Made by a program: the position numbers and the translations under genes
Source of the DNA: an uncultured Flavobacterium sp.
Lineage (GTDB): Bacteria > Bacteroidota > Bacteroidia > Flavobacteriales > Flavobacteriaceae
Reading direction: 5' to 3'
Assembly: GCF_946478785.1 (NCBI RefSeq)
Contig: NZ_CAMLDD010000013.1
Span: 72,837-136,836, forward strand
DNA: 64,000 nt
The notes under the pieces: model-generated
Database searches by the model: none
What the model was told of the DNA's origin: nothing
Seen by the model: the letters and a program-made list of their open reading frames with translations, nothing else
Shown: in pieces, positions 28,370 to 39,319 of the stretch
How the letters are laid out: each line of letters begins with the position of its first letter
Numbering within the stretch: the first letter of the stretch is position 1

Positions 28370-30490
28370 TTATTTCTTCTTGTTTATAATAGGGAAGTTT
28401 CTGGCTCTCATCAATGCATCAGACTTAGGAGCCCTACCTCTAAAGTTCTCATAGGCTTTTTGCTGGTCAATAGTGTTTCCTACGCTAAAAACAGTATCGT
28501 AAAGACGTTTAGCAACTTCCTTATCATAAGGTCCTTTTCCTTCTGTAAAAGCTTCCCATGCATCTGCATTAATAACATCTGCCCATAAATAGCTATAATA
28601 CCCAGCTGAATAACCATCACCAGAAAAAATATGTCCAAACTGAGGTATTCTGTGTCGCATCACAATTTCTGACGGCATGTGAAGCGCATCTAAAGTTTCT
28701 TTTTCAAATTTATGTGGATCAATTTTCGTAGTCGCTAAATGCAGTTTCATATCGATTAAAGAACTGGAAATTGTCTCTACAGTAGAAAAGCCTTCGCCAA
28801 AATTAGACGCTTTTTCTATTCTATCTACTAAAGCCTGAGGTAATGGCTGACCGGTTTTGTAATGCAAAGCGAACTTATTCAGCACTTCTGGAGTAGCTAA
28901 CCAATGCTCTAACAATTGAGACGGGAACTCAACATAATCTCTTGCTACAGAAGTTCCTGCTAAGCTCGGGTATGTCACGTTAGAACACAAACCGTGAAGT
29001 GCATGTCCAAACTCATGAAATAAAGTTGATGCATCTTCCCAGGAAATTAAAATGGCTTCGTTTGCAGTGCCTTTTATGAAATTACAGTTATTTGATACAA
29101 TTGTCAATACGTCACCATCTAGTTTTTGTTGATTACGATACGCATTCATCCAGGCACCTGAACGCTTTCCCGCACGCGCATACGGATCAAAATACCATAA
29201 CCCTACAGCTTTTCCGGTTAACTTATTACTTACTTCCCAAACGCGCACATCAGGATGGTAAACCGCAACATCGGTAATTTGTTTGAAACTTAAATTGAAT
29301 AATTCTCCGGCAACCCAAAACATTCCTTCACGCAAGTTTTCTAATTGTAAATAAGGCTTAACCTCATTTTGATCTAAATCGTATTTTGCTTTTCTAACTT
29401 TTTCAGCATAATAACGATAATCCCAAGGCTGAATTTTAAATTTACCACCTTCGGCATCTACAATCTTTTGCATTTCAGCAACATCTGCACGTACTTTCTC
29501 CACTGCAGGCTCCCAAACCGACATCATTAAATCTAATGTTTTTTGAGGATCTTTTGCCATTTTATTGGATAAACTCCAGTGCGCAAAAGTTGGAAAACCA
29601 AGTAATTTTGCCTTTTGAGTTCTTAATTCTAAAATAGAAACCAAAGTTGCGTTGTTATCATTAGCGTTTCCGTTATCGCCTCTTTTTATAAAAATATCGA
29701 ATGCTTTTTCTCGTAAATCTCTACGGGTAGAAAAAGTTAAAAAAGGCTCAATCGATGAGCGCGTGTTTGCAATACATCCTAAAGCATCTATTTTTCTTTG
29801 TTTTGCTTCGGCGATAGCGGCATTTTTTACTTCAGTTGGCAAGCCGTCAAAATCAGCCTCTATTTTCAGGGCTACATATTGATTTTGCTCTTCTGCTAAT
29901 AAATTTTGACTGAAAAGCGTAAAAAGTGACGCAAGTTCTTTATTTACACCAGCCACTTTCTCCTTATCCTTATCGTTTAATTTTGCCCCCTGACGCACAA
30001 GGTTAGTATAATACAGCCAAATTAAACGTTGTTGCTCGCTAGTCAATTTTTTACTTTCTTTAGAATTGTAAAGTGTTTCAACTCTGGTAAACAATTTTTT
30101 ATTTTGATTGATTTTATCGTTAAACTCAGAAAATTTAGGAGACATTTCTCTGTCTATAGCATTAAATTCAGGACTGCTTAAATTCGATCTGTAAATTCCG
30201 TAAACAGTAGAAACTCTCTCCATCGTTTCTCCTGAACGCTCTAAAGCTGCAATAGTATTTTCAAAAGTTGGTGCTTTTGGATTGTTTGCAATAGCATCGA
30301 CTTCATTTAGTTTTTCCTGAATAGCAAATTTTATCGCAGGTTTAAAATCTGAAACCTTAAATTCATTAAAAGCAGGAACACCTCCATATGGTCCTGTCCA
30401 TTTTTTTAGCAAAGGATTATCTGCTTTGCTTTGTGCGTTTACCGAAAAAAAAGTTGTCCCCATGAGAAAAATTGAAATTAATCTTTTCAT
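28370..30490 (-). CDS. dcp: M3-family zinc oligopeptidase, Dcp-like
   Basis: 706 residues from the ATG at 30490, which gives a clean signal peptide ending SVNAQ. The in-frame start at 30529 would precede it with a polar stretch. The zinc motif HEFGH occurs near residue 490 (TLFHEFGHALHGLC) with the downstream Glu region, as in peptidyl-dipeptidase Dcp and oligopeptidase A. It should cleave short peptides in the periplasm. It is monocistronic, with TACTTTTG upstream at 30517-30524. The gene symbol marks the family; the exact specificity is not proven. Confidence 0.9.
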   Translation of the reverse strand: MKRLISIFLMGTTFFSVNAQSKADNPLLKKWTGPYGGVPAFNEFKVSDFKPAIKFAIQEKLNEVDAIANNPKAPTFENTIAALERSGETMERVSTVYGIYRSNLSSPEFNAIDREMSPKFSEFNDKINQNKKLFTRVETLYNSKESKKLTSEQQRLIWLYYTNLVRQGAKLNDKDKEKVAGVNKELASLFTLFSQNLLAEEQNQYVALKIEADFDGLPTEVKNAAIAEAKQRKIDALGCIANTRSSIEPFLTFSTRRDLREKAFDIFIKRGDNGNANDNNATLVSILELRTQKAKLLGFPTFAHWSLSNKMAKDPQKTLDLMMSVWEPAVEKVRADVAEMQKIVDAEGGKFKIQPWDYRYYAEKVRKAKYDLDQNEVKPYLQLENLREGMFWVAGELFNLSFKQITDVAVYHPDVRVWEVSNKLTGKAVGLWYFDPYARAGKRSGAWMNAYRNQQKLDGDVLTIVSNNCNFIKGTANEAILISWEDASTLFHEFGHALHGLCSNVTYPSLAGTSVARDYVEFPSQLLEHWLATPEVLNKFALHYKTGQPLPQALVDRIEKASNFGEGFSTVETISSSLIDMKLHLATTKIDPHKFEKETLDALHMPSEIVMRHRIPQFGHIFSGDGYSAGYYSYLWADVINADAWEAFTEGKGPYDKEVAKRLYDTVFSVGNTIDQQKAYENFRGRAPKSDALMRARNFPIINKKK

Positions 30491-30516
30491 ATTATCATTT
30501 TGAATTAGTAATACTT

Positions 30517-30524
30517 CAAAAGTA
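30517..30524 (-). promoter_or_regulatory. -7 element of the M3 peptidase gene
   Basis: TACTTTTG on the minus strand, 27 bases before the chosen start. It argues against the longer in-frame start at 30529. Confidence 0.55.
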
Positions 30525-30709
30525 TCCAAAATTTACGAATCCTGTTTCAGTTTTAACATTGGAAAAACAACTTGTGATTATATTACTTCATCAATAATAT
30601 TGATACTTGAGAAAATTAGATATATACAACATTAGAAACTTTTATATTATAAACAAAATCATATATTCTATTTTATATTTGTTTGGTAAAAACATTAATT
30701 CTGTTCCCT

Positions 30710-31183
30710 TTGAAAAAATTACTTATTATTTTATTATTGACAACTTCATTTATTCAGGCTCAAAATAAAAGCTTATTCTGGGAAATATCAGGCAATGATT
30801 TAACTAAAAACTCGTATGAAATTGCAAAAGTTGTAAATTTAAAAAATCTATCAAAAAATGACTCAATTTCTTTTCAGGAAAAGGAAGTAATTGAAAAAAA
30901 TGGACGTGAAATCTCCTTTTATTTTTACACACTCAAAACAAAGAACGCCGGAATTTGAATCCGACAAAAATAAATTATATACAGTTGCATTCATTAATGA
31001 AAATAAAAAGATAAATCCGTTGGCTTTTAAAGCATTCAATATAATTTCTATAGACGATGAAGATGATTTAGAAAAAAAATATTAAATTGATTATTAATGG
31101 ATTTCTAAACGAAAATCGCCCAAGAGCAAGCTTTGAAAAAGAAAAAACGATTAATGAACAATCCTTGATGAAGGATATTAAGT
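30710..31183 (+). pseudogene. Frameshifted remnant of a secreted protein
   Basis: Three consecutive pieces in three frames read as one protein. The first (to 30958) starts at a TTG where an ATG would be expected, has a signal peptide ending IQAQ, then SLFWEISGNDLTKNSY, resembling the start of TraB/GumN-type proteins. The second frame continues with FESDKNKLYTVAFINENKK to 31085. The third runs NGFLNENRPRASF to a TAA near 31183. Both frame changes fall at or near runs of 7-8 A. A TATATTTG promoter box lies at 30674-30681. It is either a decaying gene or one with sequencing errors in A-runs. The original function is unclear. Confidence 0.6.
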
Positions 31184-31190
31184 AACTTTG
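31183..31190 (+). promoter_or_regulatory. -7 element of the queuosine-precursor transporter gene
   Basis: TAACTTTG, 23 bases before the ATG at 31214. A perfect dyad ATCCTT-GATG-AAGGAT (31161-31176) lies just upstream and could be an operator. Confidence 0.5.
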
Positions 31191-31213
31191 CTAAATATGA
31201 ATCCATATAGTGT

Positions 31214-31876
31214 ATGTTTAAAACCAAAAAAGAAATAGTATTTGTAATTCTTGCCGGAATTTTTATCACCAATGCCGTTGTAGCTGAACTAATTGGTGGA
31301 AAACTGATTCAGATTGGTCCGTTTGTAATGAGTATTGGTATTCTGCCCTGGCCAATTGTTTTTTTGACAACAGATTTAATCAATGAGTATTTTGGTGAAA
31401 AAGGAGTCAAAAAACTTTCTGTAATTACTGCATTCCTGATTGCTTATGCTTTTTTAATATTATTTATGGCGATAATTATTCCGGCTGCAAAAGGAATAAG
31501 TCCGGTAAATGATGAGCAATTTCAGGCTGTTTTCGGGCAAAGTATGTGGATCATTGTCGGAAGCATTATTGCTTTTATGGTTTCGCAACTTATAGATATT
31601 AGTGTTTTTTGGTTTTTTAAAAACCGCACCGGCAACAAAAAAATATGGCTTAGAACAACCGGATCTACTGTAATTTCTCAATTATTTGATTCGTTTATCG
31701 TACTGGGAATTGCTTTTTGGCTTCCTGGAAAAATTGATTTTGACACTTTTCTTTCATCGGCATTGGTTGGCTATACTTTTAAACTTTCGATTGCAATTAT
31801 TTTAACACCTTTAATTTATTTGGGTCATTATTTGATCAAAAAATATTTAAATGAGCACACATCTCTCATTGATTAA
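31214..31876 (+). CDS. Queuosine precursor transporter (YhhQ/VUT family)
   Basis: 220 residues with about six membrane helices. Family words are NAVVAELIGGKLIQIG, LPWPIVFLTTDLINEYFG and STVISQLFDSFIVLGIAFW, the last including the conserved Q-x2-D. Members import preQ0/preQ1 or related queuosine precursors across the inner membrane. The presence of queG in the same window fits queuosine synthesis or salvage. It may form a transcription unit with the lipoprotein 15 bases downstream. Confidence 0.88.
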   Translation: MFKTKKEIVFVILAGIFITNAVVAELIGGKLIQIGPFVMSIGILPWPIVFLTTDLINEYFGEKGVKKLSVITAFLIAYAFLILFMAIIIPAAKGISPVNDEQFQAVFGQSMWIIVGSIIAFMVSQLIDISVFWFFKNRTGNKKIWLRTTGSTVISQLFDSFIVLGIAFWLPGKIDFDTFLSSALVGYTFKLSIAIILTPLIYLGHYLIKKYLNEHTSLID

Positions 31877-31891
31877 GAGTATCTTAACGCC

Positions 31892-32569
31892 ATGAAAAAA
31901 ATTGGAATAATCATATTACTTTCCGTAACTTACTTCTTTTCAGGCTGTGGCAATGACACAAAAAAACAGTCTAAAAAGGAAATGATTGCTTCTGTAAATA
32001 AATTAAAACCAATTGCTGAAAAGAATTTTAAAATAAGTTCTTTAGAAAAATCTGAAATAAAAAATTTCGAAAAAAAATCTAACCTACATAAAAAAAATAA
32101 TTCCTCGCTGAACAAGAAAACTGAAGACAGATCACAAACAGGCAATCTACTGCCTGATGCAGAAAATAATCAGGGAATAGAAAGAGAATCAACTAAGAGT
32201 TTAATGACATTTGATAATTTAAAAAAAATACTTTCTAACAGCGAAATTGGAGACACCTTGACCCAAAAAGAACTCACTCAAAACTTTGAAATTCCAGGAG
32301 AAGCTGTCAAAATTGTTAAAAGCATTACAAAAACTGCAGATGACGAAATCGCTGTAAAATGGAAATCTACCTGGCTTTTAGAAAAAGTATCTGACGCTAA
32401 ATTTCAGGATGGCATAATGAAAATCACCTTCAAAGCCAATAAACTATACACTTCTGGGACTGCAATCGGAATCAAGTACGAAAAAAAAATCTACAATAAT
32501 TTGGTGATAATAGGTTCCTCTGCATATATTCCTAGTGTTAAAGGATACAGTTGGCAAATTGGTAAATAG
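31892..32569 (+). CDS. Lipoprotein of unknown function
   Basis: 225 residues. A lipoprotein signal is present (FFSGC, Cys20). Next comes a long Lys/Asn/Ser-rich, probably unstructured segment to about residue 110, then a compact beta-rich C-terminal part (about 130-225) with KSITKTADDEIAVKWKSTWL and IGIKYEKKIYNNLVII. I do not recognise the family. After Cys come GNDTKK, which lacks a run of acidic residues, so surface export is not indicated. It starts 15 bases after the transporter gene. Confidence 0.75.
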   Translation: MKKIGIIILLSVTYFFSGCGNDTKKQSKKEMIASVNKLKPIAEKNFKISSLEKSEIKNFEKKSNLHKKNNSSLNKKTEDRSQTGNLLPDAENNQGIERESTKSLMTFDNLKKILSNSEIGDTLTQKELTQNFEIPGEAVKIVKSITKTADDEIAVKWKSTWLLEKVSDAKFQDGIMKITFKANKLYTSGTAIGIKYEKKIYNNLVIIGSSAYIPSVKGYSWQIGK

Positions 32570-32632
32570 AACACTGGCAATCAAGTATTTATAAGTTTAA
32601 CAAAATAAAACACAATAAAAGTGTGTTAACGC

Positions 32633-32663
32633 TTGATTTTTTTTAAAAAAACTTCTAATTTTG
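32633..32663 (+). promoter_or_regulatory. Promoter of the lipocalin-like lipoprotein gene
   Basis: TTG at 32633-32635, a 20-base spacer, then TAATTTTG at 32656-32663. Confidence 0.7.
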
Positions 32664-32695
32664 TTAACTAAATTTAACAAATAAAATCAAGCAAA

Positions 32696-33133
32696 ATGAA
32701 AAAAATTACAATTCTTTTTTTGTCAGTATTGACATTAGGTTTATCAGTAGCATCTTGTAGTAATGATGACGACAATGATGGAGGTTCTGCTTCTATTGAA
32801 GGAAAATGGGAACTTAGTCAAGTAGGATATATTGTTGGTGGTCAAGAAACATTAGAAGACGTTAAGAATGAATCTTGTTCTAACGATACATATGAATTCA
32901 CAAACGATGGTAAATTCAAATATACAGAATATTATTCTAACGAAGGAAAGTGCGAACCTGAAACAGACAATGGTACATGGACAAAAAATGGAAATACACT
33001 AAAAATTAAATTTACAGGAGATGATGAAGAATCTTATGAAACTGAAATTTCAGGTAATAAGGCTAAATTGAAACAAACTCAAACAGTAGAAGGACAAACT
33101 TTTACTTATGTGGAAGTATATGTAAAAAAATAA
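32696..33133 (+). CDS. Lipocalin-like surface lipoprotein
   Basis: 145 residues. The lipobox is VASC with Cys21, followed by SNDDDND, the acidic-rich signal that sends Bacteroidota lipoproteins to the cell surface. The mature part has the pattern of small flavobacterial lipocalin-like proteins: IEGKWELSQVGY at the start, YEFTNDGKFKYTEYYS, GTWTKNGNTLKIKF, then a final strand. These eight or so strands suggest a small barrel. The ligand is unknown. It is monocistronic, with a good promoter and terminator. Confidence 0.85.
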   Translation: MKKITILFLSVLTLGLSVASCSNDDDNDGGSASIEGKWELSQVGYIVGGQETLEDVKNESCSNDTYEFTNDGKFKYTEYYSNEGKCEPETDNGTWTKNGNTLKIKFTGDDEESYETEISGNKAKLKQTQTVEGQTFTYVEVYVKK

Positions 33134-33153
33134 TTTAAAAAAGCTGTTTTTTT

Positions 33154-33186
33154 AAACCTCAAACTAATAAGTTTGAGGTTTTTTTA
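33154..33186 (+). terminator. Terminator of the lipocalin-like gene
   Basis: AAACCTCAAACT pairs with AGTTTGAGGTTT around a 4-base loop, followed by TTTTT. Confidence 0.88.
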
Positions 33187-33205
33187 TACCTTTAAAATAA
33201 AAATT

Positions 33206-33766
33206 TTGGAACTAATTAGGTGCAGCTGGTGCACTTCCAGCGATTTATATAAAAAATACCATGACGAAGAATGGGGCGTTCCTGTTTATGACGATCCTAC
33301 TCTATTCGAATTTTTAATTCTCGAAACTTTTCAGGCCGGTTTAAGCTGGATTACAATTTTAAACAAAAGAGAAAATTTCAGGAATGCTTTCGATCATTTT
33401 AATTATAAAAAAATAGCCCAATATTCTGAAGACAAAATCGAAGAATTAATGCAAAATACAGGAATTATCCGAAATAAACTAAAAATAAAAGCGGCTGTTT
33501 CAAACGCACAGGCATTTATAAAAGTTCAGGAAGAGTTTGGAATTTTCTCCAATTACATTTGGAAATTCACCAACGGAAAACCCATCATAAACAATCCAAA
33601 AACATCGAAAGATGTTCCGGCAACTACTCCGCTTTCGGATGAAATCAGTAAAGATTTAAAAAAAAGAGGATTTAAATTTGTCGGCTCAACAGTAGTTTAC
33701 GCACACATGCAAGCCACCGGAATGGACAATGATCACGCCGAAGATTGCTGGACAAGAACAAAATAA
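33206..33766 (+). CDS. tag: DNA-3-methyladenine glycosylase I
   Basis: 186 residues if translation starts at the TTG at 33206 (LELIRCSWC). No in-frame ATG exists before the conserved part, and the only earlier start, a TTG at 33173, lies within the terminator of the previous gene. Zinc ligands of the Tag family are visible: Cys in RCSWC, His in YHDEEWG, and His and Cys in DNDHAEDC near the end. The signature DEEWGVPVYDD and the aromatic GLSWITIL pocket are present. It removes 3-methyladenine from DNA. An Ada-like gene lies 29 kb away in the same window. Confidence 0.92.
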   Translation: MELIRCSWCTSSDLYKKYHDEEWGVPVYDDPTLFEFLILETFQAGLSWITILNKRENFRNAFDHFNYKKIAQYSEDKIEELMQNTGIIRNKLKIKAAVSNAQAFIKVQEEFGIFSNYIWKFTNGKPIINNPKTSKDVPATTPLSDEISKDLKKRGFKFVGSTVVYAHMQATGMDNDHAEDCWTRTK

Positions 33767-33814
33767 AATCAGTTTTCAACCTCGTTTCCTAACTATAATT
33801 TTCATTTTTTTCAC

Positions 33815-33842
33815 AACTTGAAACCTGAAACCTGAAACTTTT
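33815..33842 (+). repeat. Short tandem GAAACCT repeat
   Basis: Three near-identical units TGAAACC/TGAAACC/TGAAACT follow each other between tag and the thiamine promoter. Similar words are common between flavobacterial genes. No function is evident. Confidence 0.5.
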
Positions 33843-33856
33843 AAACAATTTTTTAT

Positions 33857-33864
33857 TACATTTG
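33857..33864 (+). promoter_or_regulatory. -7 element of the thiamine operon
   Basis: TACATTTG lies 13 bases before the TPP riboswitch core. The -33 box is not clear. Confidence 0.55.
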
Positions 33865-33872
33865 CTTCACAC

Positions 33873-33951
33873 TTTAGGGGTGTCTGCATCGCGCAGGCTG
33901 AGATTTTACCCTCTGAACCTGATCTAGTTCATACTAGCGTAGGGAAAAGTA
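33873..33951 (+). promoter_or_regulatory. TPP riboswitch (THI element) of the thi operon
   Basis: All conserved parts are present in order: AGGGGTG, then CAGGCTGAGA, ACCC, GAACCTGATCTAG, ACTAGCG and TAGGGAA. It binds thiamine pyrophosphate and switches the operon off. Downstream, CCATTCC plus TAAGGTTTAG (33989-34005) can pair with CTAAACTTTAG plus GGAATGG (34033-34053). The latter arm contains the thiS start codon, so control is probably at translation. Confidence 0.96.
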
Positions 33952-34004
33952 AGATGACTTCTGACCGCATTTTTATGCGCAATTGTAGCCATTCCTAAGG
34001 TTTA

Positions 34005-34027
34005 GACGCACTGCTGTGCATCTCTAC
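34005..34027 (+). repeat. Dispersed repeat GACGCACTGCTGTGC..CTCTAC, copy 1
   Basis: A 23-base word nearly identical to 63095-63117 (two differences). It contains a small dyad GCAC-TGCT-GTGC. Here it forms most of the loop between the two arms that would sequester the thiS start. Confidence 0.75.
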
Positions 34028-34049
34028 GTTAACTAAACTTTAGAAAGGA

Positions 34050-34256
34050 ATGGAACTAAAAATCAATCAACAAATCAAACAATTCAATGCCGAATCGCTA
34101 AGCGTTCAGTCATTGCTTGATCTCGAAATTCCCAACAAACAAAACGGAATCGCCGTTGCCATTAACAATACCGTTGTTCCAAAAATAAACTGGAGCCAAC
34201 ACTTTGTATCCGAAACTGACGAAATTTTAATTATTTCTGCCACACAAGGAGGATAA
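34050..34256 (+). CDS. thiS: Sulfur carrier protein ThiS
   Basis: 68 residues, ubiquitin-like, ending in the essential GG (ISATQGG). It is adenylated by ThiF, then carries the sulfur as thiocarboxylate to ThiG for thiazole formation. It is the first gene behind the TPP riboswitch. Its ATG lies in a predicted stem. Confidence 0.95.
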   Translation: MELKINQQIKQFNAESLSVQSLLDLEIPNKQNGIAVAINNTVVPKINWSQHFVSETDEILIISATQGG

Positions 34257-34259
34257 TTT

Positions 34260-34348
34260 GACTGCACGAACGGTCTATCCGTTACAAGTCCGCAGTCGTC
34301 AACCACAAAAACATAGTCATAACAAAGCTTCCCTTGGTAGCTTTTTTA
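34260..34348 (+). terminator. Structured spacer and terminator-like hairpin between thiS and thiC
   Basis: First a compound hairpin: GACTGC/GCAGTC encloses AACGG-TCTAT-CCGTT (34260-34297). Then AAAGCT-T-CC-CTT-GG-T-AGCTTT (34324-34344), followed by Ts. The second could end part of the transcripts after thiS. Confidence 0.5.
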
Positions 34349-34449
34349 TTCCTTGTTTTCTACGGTTTCCTTCTTTACGGGCTTTACACTGCTATCCCTG
34401 GCAGAAATCGATTAATGAGAAATTTAAAATTTAAATCAAATAACAATAA

Positions 34450-36430
<1,981 letters not shown>

Positions 36431-36442
36431 TAAACCAAAAAT

Positions 36443-37033
36443 ATGATTGTAATTACAAATCCTTCTGCAATTGCAAATGAAATCAGCATGATTGATTCTC
36501 TGTTTGGAGAAGGATTGTCTTTGCTTCACATTCGGAAACCAGGTTTCTCAGAAGTAGAAATGGCAAAGTTTATTCATCAGATAAAACATGAATACAGAAA
36601 GAATCTGGTTCTGCATAATCATCATGAAATAGCAGCTGATTTTGGGATTAACAGAATTCATTTTTCAGAAACAGAAAGAAAAACAATCGATTCGAATGTA
36701 ATTTCAAATATGGCTTTATCAACCTCAACGCATTCGATTGAAGATTTCAATACTTTGGAAAACATTTTTGAATATGCTTTTTTGAGCCCGGTCTTTACAA
36801 GTATTTCGAAAGAAAATTATAGTCCAAAAACTGATCTTTTTGAAGATTTAGCTAAGCGGAAAAATTTTAGCACTAAGCTGGTTGCTTTAGGCGGAATTCA
36901 TTCAGACAATATTGAAAAATCCCTTCAGAATGGTTTTGATGATGTCGCTCTTTTAGGCACAATCTGGAATAGTCCAAATTCAATTAAAAATTTTAAACTA
37001 TGTCAAAAAATCGCCCTTTCGCTCTTAGCATAG
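36443..37033 (+). CDS. ThiE/TenI-family protein
   Basis: 196 residues, a TIM-barrel protein of the thiamine phosphate synthase superfamily. Typical segments are LLHIRKPGFS, LVLHNHHEIAADFGINRIH, AFLSPVFTS and VALGGI followed by DDVALLGTIW. The pyrophosphate/phosphate pocket is partly altered relative to the true ThiE at 37745, so this copy is more like TenI, a thiazole tautomerase. It overlaps thiD by 34 bases. Confidence 0.85.
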   Translation: MIVITNPSAIANEISMIDSLFGEGLSLLHIRKPGFSEVEMAKFIHQIKHEYRKNLVLHNHHEIAADFGINRIHFSETERKTIDSNVISNMALSTSTHSIEDFNTLENIFEYAFLSPVFTSISKENYSPKTDLFEDLAKRKNFSTKLVALGGIHSDNIEKSLQNGFDDVALLGTIWNSPNSIKNFKLCQKIALSLLA

Positions 37034-37752
37034 CTGGTTTAGATCCTTCAGGAGGTGCCGGAATCTTAGCTGATGCTAAAACTTTTGAACAGCATCAGGT
37101 TAACGGTTTTGCGATTACAACCGCTAATACGATTCAAACCAAAAATATGTTTTATGAAATTCAATGGACAGATTTAAGTTTTGTAATTCGTTCGATTGAA
37201 ACCTTATTTTTGAGCTATGAAATCAGTACAGTTAAAATTGGAATTGTTCCAAGTTTGCATTATTTAAATAGAATTCTTTCGTCAATAAAATTATTATCCC
37301 CAACAACAAAAATCGTTTGGGATCCGGTTTTAAAATCGTCAACGAAATTCGAATTCATTAAAATAAACGATGATTTGATTCTTGATGAAGTTCTATCGAA
37401 GACTGATCTGATAACGCCAAATTACGATGAAATAGTAATACTATTTCCAGATTTCGTATCAGATAAATCGTGGTTGAGGGACGAACTTCAAACTTCTATT
37501 TTGCTGAAAGGAGGTCATAATGAAGCTGCTTTGGGCACAGATTATCTTTTTCAGAAAAACAATATTACAGAACTTTTGCCCACTAACATTCTTTACCAGC
37601 CCAAACATGGATCAGGTTGCGTCCTGTCTTCAGCTATTGCTGCAAATCTGGCTTTAGGTCATGATCTGAAAACGGCTTGCCGCGAAGCAAAATTATATAT
37701 CGAAAAATACTTAAGTTCAACTTCAACGCTAATTGGCTATCATTATGTTTAA
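37000..37752 (+). CDS. thiD: HMP/HMP-phosphate kinase ThiD
   Basis: 250 residues of ribokinase-like fold. It phosphorylates HMP phosphate to HMP pyrophosphate. Signature segments are SIAGLDPSGGAGILADAKTF at the N-terminus, DLITPNYDE, LLKGGH and the anion-hole motif HGSGCVLSSAIAANLALG. It overlaps both neighbours, indicating coupled translation. Confidence 0.95.
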   Translation: MSKNRPFALSIAGLDPSGGAGILADAKTFEQHQVNGFAITTANTIQTKNMFYEIQWTDLSFVIRSIETLFLSYEISTVKIGIVPSLHYLNRILSSIKLLSPTTKIVWDPVLKSSTKFEFIKINDDLILDEVLSKTDLITPNYDEIVILFPDFVSDKSWLRDELQTSILLKGGHNEAALGTDYLFQKNNITELLPTNILYQPKHGSGCVLSSAIAANLALGHDLKTACREAKLYIEKYLSSTSTLIGYHYV

Positions 37753-38383
37753 CAAATTACAATATATTTCACAAGGCGAAACAGTCGAAAAGCAATTGCA
37801 AAATATTCATCAGGCTCTTGATGCTGGTTGCAATTGGATACAAATGCGGTTTAAAAATCAAACTCCTGAAAAACGATTTTCTTTAGCTGAAGCAGTAAAA
37901 GTTTTATGCGAAGAATATTTGGCAACTTTCATTGTAAATGATGATGTTTTACTCACTCATAAAATTGCTGCAGATGGTGTACACTTAGGTTTAACTGACA
38001 TGAATATCCCTGAAGCCCGAGCTATTTTAGGAGACAGAAAAATTATTGGTGCAACCGCAAATACTTTTGAAGATGTTCTTTTTCAGTCTAAAAACGGTTG
38101 TGATTATATCGGCCTGGGACCTTTTCAATTTACTGAAACCAAAGAAAAACTAAGCCCCATTTTAGGTACCGAAGGTTACTATTCTATAATGAATAAAATG
38201 AAAACTCAAAATATTTTGGCACCCGTTTACGCTATTGGCGGAATCACTTTAGAAAATATAGAAGATCTTGTAAAAACAGGCATTCATGGTATTGCCGTTT
38301 CTGGAATGATTACAAAAAGCCATCAAAAAGAAAAACTGGTTCAACAACTTAACGACAAATTATATGCAAACGTCATTATTTAA
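37745..38383 (+). CDS. thiE: Thiamine phosphate synthase ThiE
   Basis: 212 residues from the ATG at 37745, which overlaps the thiD stop by 8 bases. A TTG at 37733 is in frame but less likely. It joins HMP pyrophosphate to thiazole phosphate. Motifs seen are [49 protein letters not shown] and the C-terminal AIGGIT with [11 protein letters not shown]. Confidence 0.94.
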   Translation: MFNKLQYISQGETVEKQLQNIHQALDAGCNWIQMRFKNQTPEKRFSLAEAVKVLCEEYLATFIVNDDVLLTHKIAADGVHLGLTDMNIPEARAILGDRKIIGATANTFEDVLFQSKNGCDYIGLGPFQFTETKEKLSPILGTEGYYSIMNKMKTQNILAPVYAIGGITLENIEDLVKTGIHGIAVSGMITKSHQKEKLVQQLNDKLYANVII

Positions 38384-39140
38384 AATTGGAGATAAAATCC
38401 TTACTTCCCGTTTATTTTTGGGAACAGGAAAATTTGGTTCTAACTTGCAGATGGAAGAAGCCATTTTAGCTTCAGGAAGCGAATTGGTAACGGTGGCATT
38501 AAAACGCATTGATCTCGAAACCGACACAGATGCCATTTTATCACATTTACAGCATCCCAATATTAATTTATTACCCAATACATCCGGTGCCAGAAATGCA
38601 AAAGAAGCTGTTTTTGCTTCACAATTAGCTCGTGAAGCACTCGAAACCAATTGGGTAAAACTTGAAATTCATCCAGATCCAAAATACCTGATGCCTGACC
38701 CGATTGAGACTTTAAAAGCTACTGAAGAGCTTGCAAAACTTGGTTTTTTTGTTTTACCTTATATTCATGCTGATCCAGTTTTGTGCAAACATTTGGAAAA
38801 TGCGGGATCGGCTGCTGTAATGCCTTTAGGTTCACCAATTGGCAGTAACAAAGGTTTAAAAACTATTGATTTTTTAGAAATCATTATTGAACAAAGTAAT
38901 GTTCCTGTAATTGTAGATGCCGGAATTGGCGCTCCCTCCGATGCTGCAAAAGCAATGGAAATTGGAGCCGATGCCGTTTTGGTGAATACTGCAATTGCTG
39001 TAGCTGGAAATCCAAAATTAATGGCCGAAGCTTTTAAAGAAGCTGTAATCGCTGGCAGAAAAGCTTTTGAAGCTAAAATTGCAAATCAGCAAAATCATGC
39101 GGTTGCTTCGAGTCCGTTGACTGCTTTCTTACATGAGTGA
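38364..39140 (+). CDS. thiG: Thiazole synthase ThiG
   Basis: 258 residues, TIM barrel. It forms the thiazole ring from deoxyxylulose phosphate, dehydroglycine and ThiS-thiocarboxylate. Segments are [32 protein letters not shown] (Schiff-base Lys), [16 protein letters not shown] and [31 protein letters not shown]. It overlaps thiE by 20 bases. Its normal partner thiH follows only after a 654-base insertion. Confidence 0.97.
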   Translation: MQTSLFKIGDKILTSRLFLGTGKFGSNLQMEEAILASGSELVTVALKRIDLETDTDAILSHLQHPNINLLPNTSGARNAKEAVFASQLAREALETNWVKLEIHPDPKYLMPDPIETLKATEELAKLGFFVLPYIHADPVLCKHLENAGSAAVMPLGSPIGSNKGLKTIDFLEIIIEQSNVPVIVDAGIGAPSDAAKAMEIGADAVLVNTAIAVAGNPKLMAEAFKEAVIAGRKAFEAKIANQQNHAVASSPLTAFLHE

Positions 39141-39149
39141 TTTTAAACT

Positions 39150-39238
39150 CACGCAGATTTTGGAGATTGAGCAGATTTATTTTAATAAAATATCCATAGC
39201 TAAAAAGATTAATCTGCATTATCTGCTAAATCTGCGTG
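39150..39238. repeat. Long inverted repeat of CAGATT units after thiG
   Basis: The left arm CACGCAGATTT-N-GAGATTGA-GCAGATTTAT (39150-39180) pairs with the right arm ATTAATCTGCATTATCTGCT-AAATCTGCGTG (39208-39238). Each arm has three AATCTGC-type units at about 10-base spacing. It would form a stem of about 31 bp, 9 bases past the thiG stop. The right arm recurs after the GxxExxY gene, and a related arm lies at 63884. Confidence 0.85.
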
Positions 39239-39319
39239 AAAAACATTTTTTTAAAGAAAAGTAAGAAATTTCATTTTAATTTCATTTAAATTTGATTGCT
39301 ATTATTTCAAATTACAATT

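Noticed and set aside
30683..30958. Intact 91-residue TraB/GumN-type protein
   Set aside because: Only the first 16 or so mature residues resemble that family, the frame stops early and coding continues in other frames, so a pseudogene is the better reading.
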